Source: Portunus trituberculatus (taxonomy: Eukaryota; Arthropoda; Malacostraca; Decapoda; Portunidae). From it: a DNA stretch of 64,000 bases. This document shows positions 60,357 to 64,000 of this stretch, one piece after another. Positions within the stretch are counted from its first letter, which is position 1. Every line of letters begins with the position of its first letter. The notes beneath the pieces are model-generated. The model saw only the letters and a program-made list of their open reading frames with translations. It was not told where the DNA came from and did no database searches. A program made the translations under genes and the position numbers. The stretch lies in assembly GCF_017591435.1 (NCBI RefSeq), contig NC_059300.1, forward strand, positions 4,867,956 through 4,931,955. Reading direction: 5' to 3'.

Positions 60357-60768
60357 TTTACTGTACTAGTGAAAGTAATGATGTATATACTATATAGTAC
60401 TACCAAAACTATTTTCAGGGAAGCACACACCACCAATATGGTGCTCCACAGAGTTCAGTGAGTGTGGCAGCCAACTGACCAACTGCTTGCTAGCCACCAT
60501 GGCTGGGCAGGACCACATGCTGTGGGTTTGTATTAGTGCTAATTCCTAGACACTGGTGCAGTGTCAAAAGTGATGATATAAAGGTAAAGACTGCACTGCA
60601 CTCACTCACTCACAACTGTGCTTGTGTGTACCATTAATGTCAATATATAGTTGATGCTTGTCAATGTTATAATGATAATAATGATGATGTTAACAATATT
60701 ATTACTATTAATAACAATAATGATGATAATATTTTGACAGTGTGATGGTGGTTTGTTGTAAGTGCATG

Positions 60769-61060
<292 letters not shown>

Positions 61061-61082
61061 ACACACACACATACACACACAT

Positions 61083-61378
61083 GCCCGGTAGCTCAGTGGT
61101 TAAAGCACTGGCTTCACAAGCCAGAGGACCGGGGTTCGATTCCCCGGCCGGGTGGAGATATTTGGGTGTGTCTCCTTTCACGTGTAGCCCCTGTTCACCT
61201 AGCAGTGAGTAGGTACGGGATGTAAATCGAGGAGTTGTGACCTTGTTGTCCCGGTGTGTGGTGTGTGTCTGGTCTCAGGCCTATCCGAAGATCGGAAATA
61301 ATGAGCTCTGAGCTCATTCCGTAGGGTAACGTCTGGCTGTCTCGTCAGAGACTGCAGCAGATCAAACAGTGAAACACA
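61083..61378 (+). mobile_element. SINE family 1, full length with intact tRNA-Val fold
   Basis: The head 61083-61153 forms a complete cloverleaf: acceptor GCCCGGT/GCCGGGT, anticodon stem CTGGC/GCCAG with loop TTCACAA, T arm CGGGG/CCCCG. The body follows to CAAACAGTGAAAC. It is the best-preserved copy in the window. Confidence 0.94.
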
Positions 61379-63191
61379 AACACACACACACACACACACT
61401 GGTGTTGTTACTACTACTACTACTACTATTATTACTACTTGCTGCTCCCACTCCAGATCTGGTTGGTTGGGTGGGGGGTACAAGAGAGTGTGGTGTAGTG
61501 CAGTGCAATGCAGTGTAGGAAGGAGTAAGAATGCAGTATGTAAGAAGTGCCTGTTGAAGCACAAATCAACAAGCACCACTGCCTTCAGGCCTTGCCATTT
61601 GATGATTCACAACTCTCACGTTTTGTTACCTTCTGAACTCTCAGACTTGTATAATAAATGGAGCAAGCTAAAGAAATAAAGAAATAATTCCATGTTTATG
61701 TATTTATTTATTCATTTTCTTGTAATGGTTTGCAGTAAAACAATAATAAAGTACATAATGATGGAATTATTATGCTAGTGTATAACAACAATGTCTTTCT
61801 AAACAAATAATTTTTTTGGTGATGGTAACAGAGTTCATATCTTGAAGATCTATATATGCCTTCAAAATTAAAGTGAGTTTTGCATATAGAGGACCTGTCC
61901 CTCCCCATTAATGGGAAAGGGTCAGGAATAAAGTGCCAACCCTTCCTGCCTACTTGAGGGACAGCTGCTATATGTGTAAAACTCACCTAAAAGATGTTCT
62001 ATTTGTGTGATATATATTGACCTTCAGGGCATCAACTATTGTTATACAGTAGGCAACCAGAACAACAACATTACTAAAGTGATAAAATGAATGACAAACT
62101 ATACGTTTCACATGTATAACAATAGTCACACATGATTTATTGGCAAATACGTACATACAAATCACTTTACCATATCTAGATACCAATGCATCCTAGACAG
62201 CACAATGGAGATGGCTGGCTGGCTGTTAACAATGTGTTGTGGCATCTGGCTTGCAAGACAGCAGGCAGCAAACAACCTCTGCAAAAAAAAAGTAATGGTG
62301 TTTTAAAAACACAATTATGAAAGACAGTGAACTTAATCAACAAAGCTGGGTGTTACAGCATTGAGTTACAACTACCACACTAAATTTTGCACTGTGAATT
62401 TCAAAGTCACAAACATTTTGAAAAAGTTGGAGCAAGCAAAGTCACTGTCAATTTTCTTTGACTGAACATGAAGAAAGATGACATTTTATAAAGAAATTGC
62501 TACTGCTGTTTTAAAGCAGTTTCAAGGTCCAATTTGGCTAAAAAGTCAAATTTGAGTTGGTAACAGCTAAATTTATCTTAACAGATTTTTAACATTTCTT
62601 TAATGATAAATTAAATTCTTCACCTTATTAGACGTGACATTTATGAAACTACCTAAACATAACAAAAACTATTGGTCAATCTGAATTTTATTATAAAGTA
62701 ATAAAATTACATACACTTTTCAGGCATGAACCAAGTTAAACTTTCTCATCAGTTAAAATGCTTGATAACCTGTTCTTCCTTGTGGCATTATTTGTGTGAA
62801 TTAATATAATTTTCTCATATTTTAATATGTGCTCGTACTTTTCTTGTGGCTAAGATGAAAAATTACTGTTAAGTGTAAGAAGTACGTAATTAAAATCTAA
62901 GTCTTCTATCTTTAACATACTAGAAATCAAACAATATAGATAAAAAAAAAATAAATAAATAACCACCATACAAAGATTAGGTCTTATAAAAGGCCTGTTA
63001 CTATACTGAGGTTTACTTTGTAATTTTGCAGCTGCACCAAGAAAAAAAATATATAATAAAAAAAAAAAAAATAAATAAATAAAATAAAATAAAATATAAG
63101 ATAAAAAAAATAAATAAATAAAACTAAAAAAAAAATGGTGATGGTGGTGGTGGTAAAAGTAGTAATAGTATAGGTAATGATGGTGGTGGTG

Positions 63192-63233
<42 letters not shown>

Positions 63234-63648
63234 GTAGTAGTAGTAGTAGTAGTAGTATGATAATTTTATACATTACACATACAAAATAATGTTTCTTATG
63301 GGGGCCTATGATAATTCAACTAAGAAAAATAATAAATGTCACATGATACAATAATAGGTAGCTAGATACATTACACACACACACACACATGTAACTTACA
63401 TGCTATTCACACACACAAAACATACTAAGTGGAGTTCACCAGCGATCTGTGGTTGGTCCTTTACTTTTCTTAAATTTGTTGATTTTGTCCCAAATGGAGT
63501 ATGTTCAAATTTATGATTTTTGCAGAGATCTAAAGCTCTTTTAAACAGACATAAATCTATTCTTTCCACATTAATCAATATTAGTACAGTCCAACAGGAT
63601 ATTAACAATATTATTCCACACCTCAATCCTGGGGCCTCTCAATCAATA
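61379..63648. other. Intergenic, no gene recognised
   Basis: Contains (CTA)n at about 61405-61437, an A-rich (AAATA)n region at 62940-63135, and (ATT)n followed by (AGT)n at about 63195-63256. The rest is AT-rich. ORFs here are short and unlike known proteins. Confidence 0.55.
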
Positions 63649-64000
63649 CAGTAAAACCTCAGCTCACGACCATAATTTGTTCCTAAATCCTGTTCGTCAC
63701 CCAATTTGTTCGTCCCCTGAATCAATTTTTCCCATAAGAATGTATTGAAATACCATTAATCCGTTCCAGACCAAAAAAAATCATACTTTTGTCCATAAAA
63801 CCCATTCATAGTAGACCTTTATTGTATGCATGACATGAACGAAATAATTATAAAAAGCCTAAATTGTTTGACTTACCTAAATGCTATCAAAATGATAACC
63901 CTTTTCTTTTTAAAAGGGTTATTTACTTGAGAGACTGGACGTTGATGGCATGATGGAATGGAGGAGAGGAGGATGGGGTGGAAGACAGACAAGATCCCAG
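63649..64000 (+). mobile_element. MITE copy 3, cut by window end
   Basis: Starts CAGTAAAACCTCAGCTCACG after TA and is collinear with copy 1 up to GGAAGACAGACAAGATCC at the window end. Confidence 0.9.

Noticed and set aside
61083..61153. Functional tRNA-Val(CAC) gene
   Set aside because: The cloverleaf is intact, but it is the head of a SINE whose body continues directly and ends in (CA)n; no separate tRNA terminator is seen.

Overview
The window is nuclear DNA from an arthropod, most likely a decapod crustacean and perhaps a brachyuran crab. The evidence is long introns, very dense and long pure dinucleotide microsatellites, tRNA-Val-derived SINEs with (CA)n tails, and decayed jockey-type LINEs whose 3' ends also run into (CA)n. 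The crab assignment rests on my recollection of how such repeats look in crab genomes; nothing was searched.

Region 1 (1-31.5 kb, + strand) is the 3' two-thirds of a MARK/PAR-1 serine/threonine kinase gene. Fourteen constitutive exons could be placed by splice sites, matching phases and family similarity. They total 2,220 nt (739 codons plus stop) from the VAIK lysine strand of the kinase domain, through the catalytic and activation loops, the UBA domain and the Ser/Thr-rich spacer, to the KA1 domain ending in ELKL. The glycine-loop exon and all 5' exons lie upstream of the window. Three extra symmetric (phase 2/2) exons of 57, 33 and 9 nt fit in the spacer introns. A pair of downstream exons (29980-30050 and 31175-31302) would give a different C-terminus without KA1. 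The introns hold CT, AT and GT/CA microsatellites, SINEs, and Tigger-like and hAT-like MITEs.

Region 2 (31.5-38.8 kb) is mostly intergenic: SINE and LINE fragments to 33.6 kb, then a GC-richer stretch (34.4-37.3 kb) that looks like a promoter or first-exon zone. It carries three TGACGTCA palindromes, one centred in a 36-bp composite palindrome, and a 37-codon ORF with a C2HC zinc-finger spacing. No gene there could be identified.

Region 3 (38.8-47.2 kb) is a nest of mobile elements: a jockey-like LINE copy split by a hAT element with a perfect 8-bp target-site duplication, the hAT itself split by another LINE 3' end, then further LINE fragments and a 5'-truncated copy carrying endonuclease and reverse-transcriptase domains.

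Region 4 (47.2-59.1 kb, - strand) is an exon-intron-structured BED/hAT transposase gene. Eight exons have consensus splice sites and mostly matching phases. It is broken by indels in one exon and has a 7.5-kb gap filled with Tigger, Tc1 and MITE insertions. Two complete copies of one MITE (and a third running off the window end) carry an apparent fragment of a Ty3/gypsy retropepsin reading frame.

Region 5 (59.1-64 kb) holds SINE copies in both orientations, a Tigger-like end, LINE tails, simple repeats and otherwise unrecognised AT-rich DNA.
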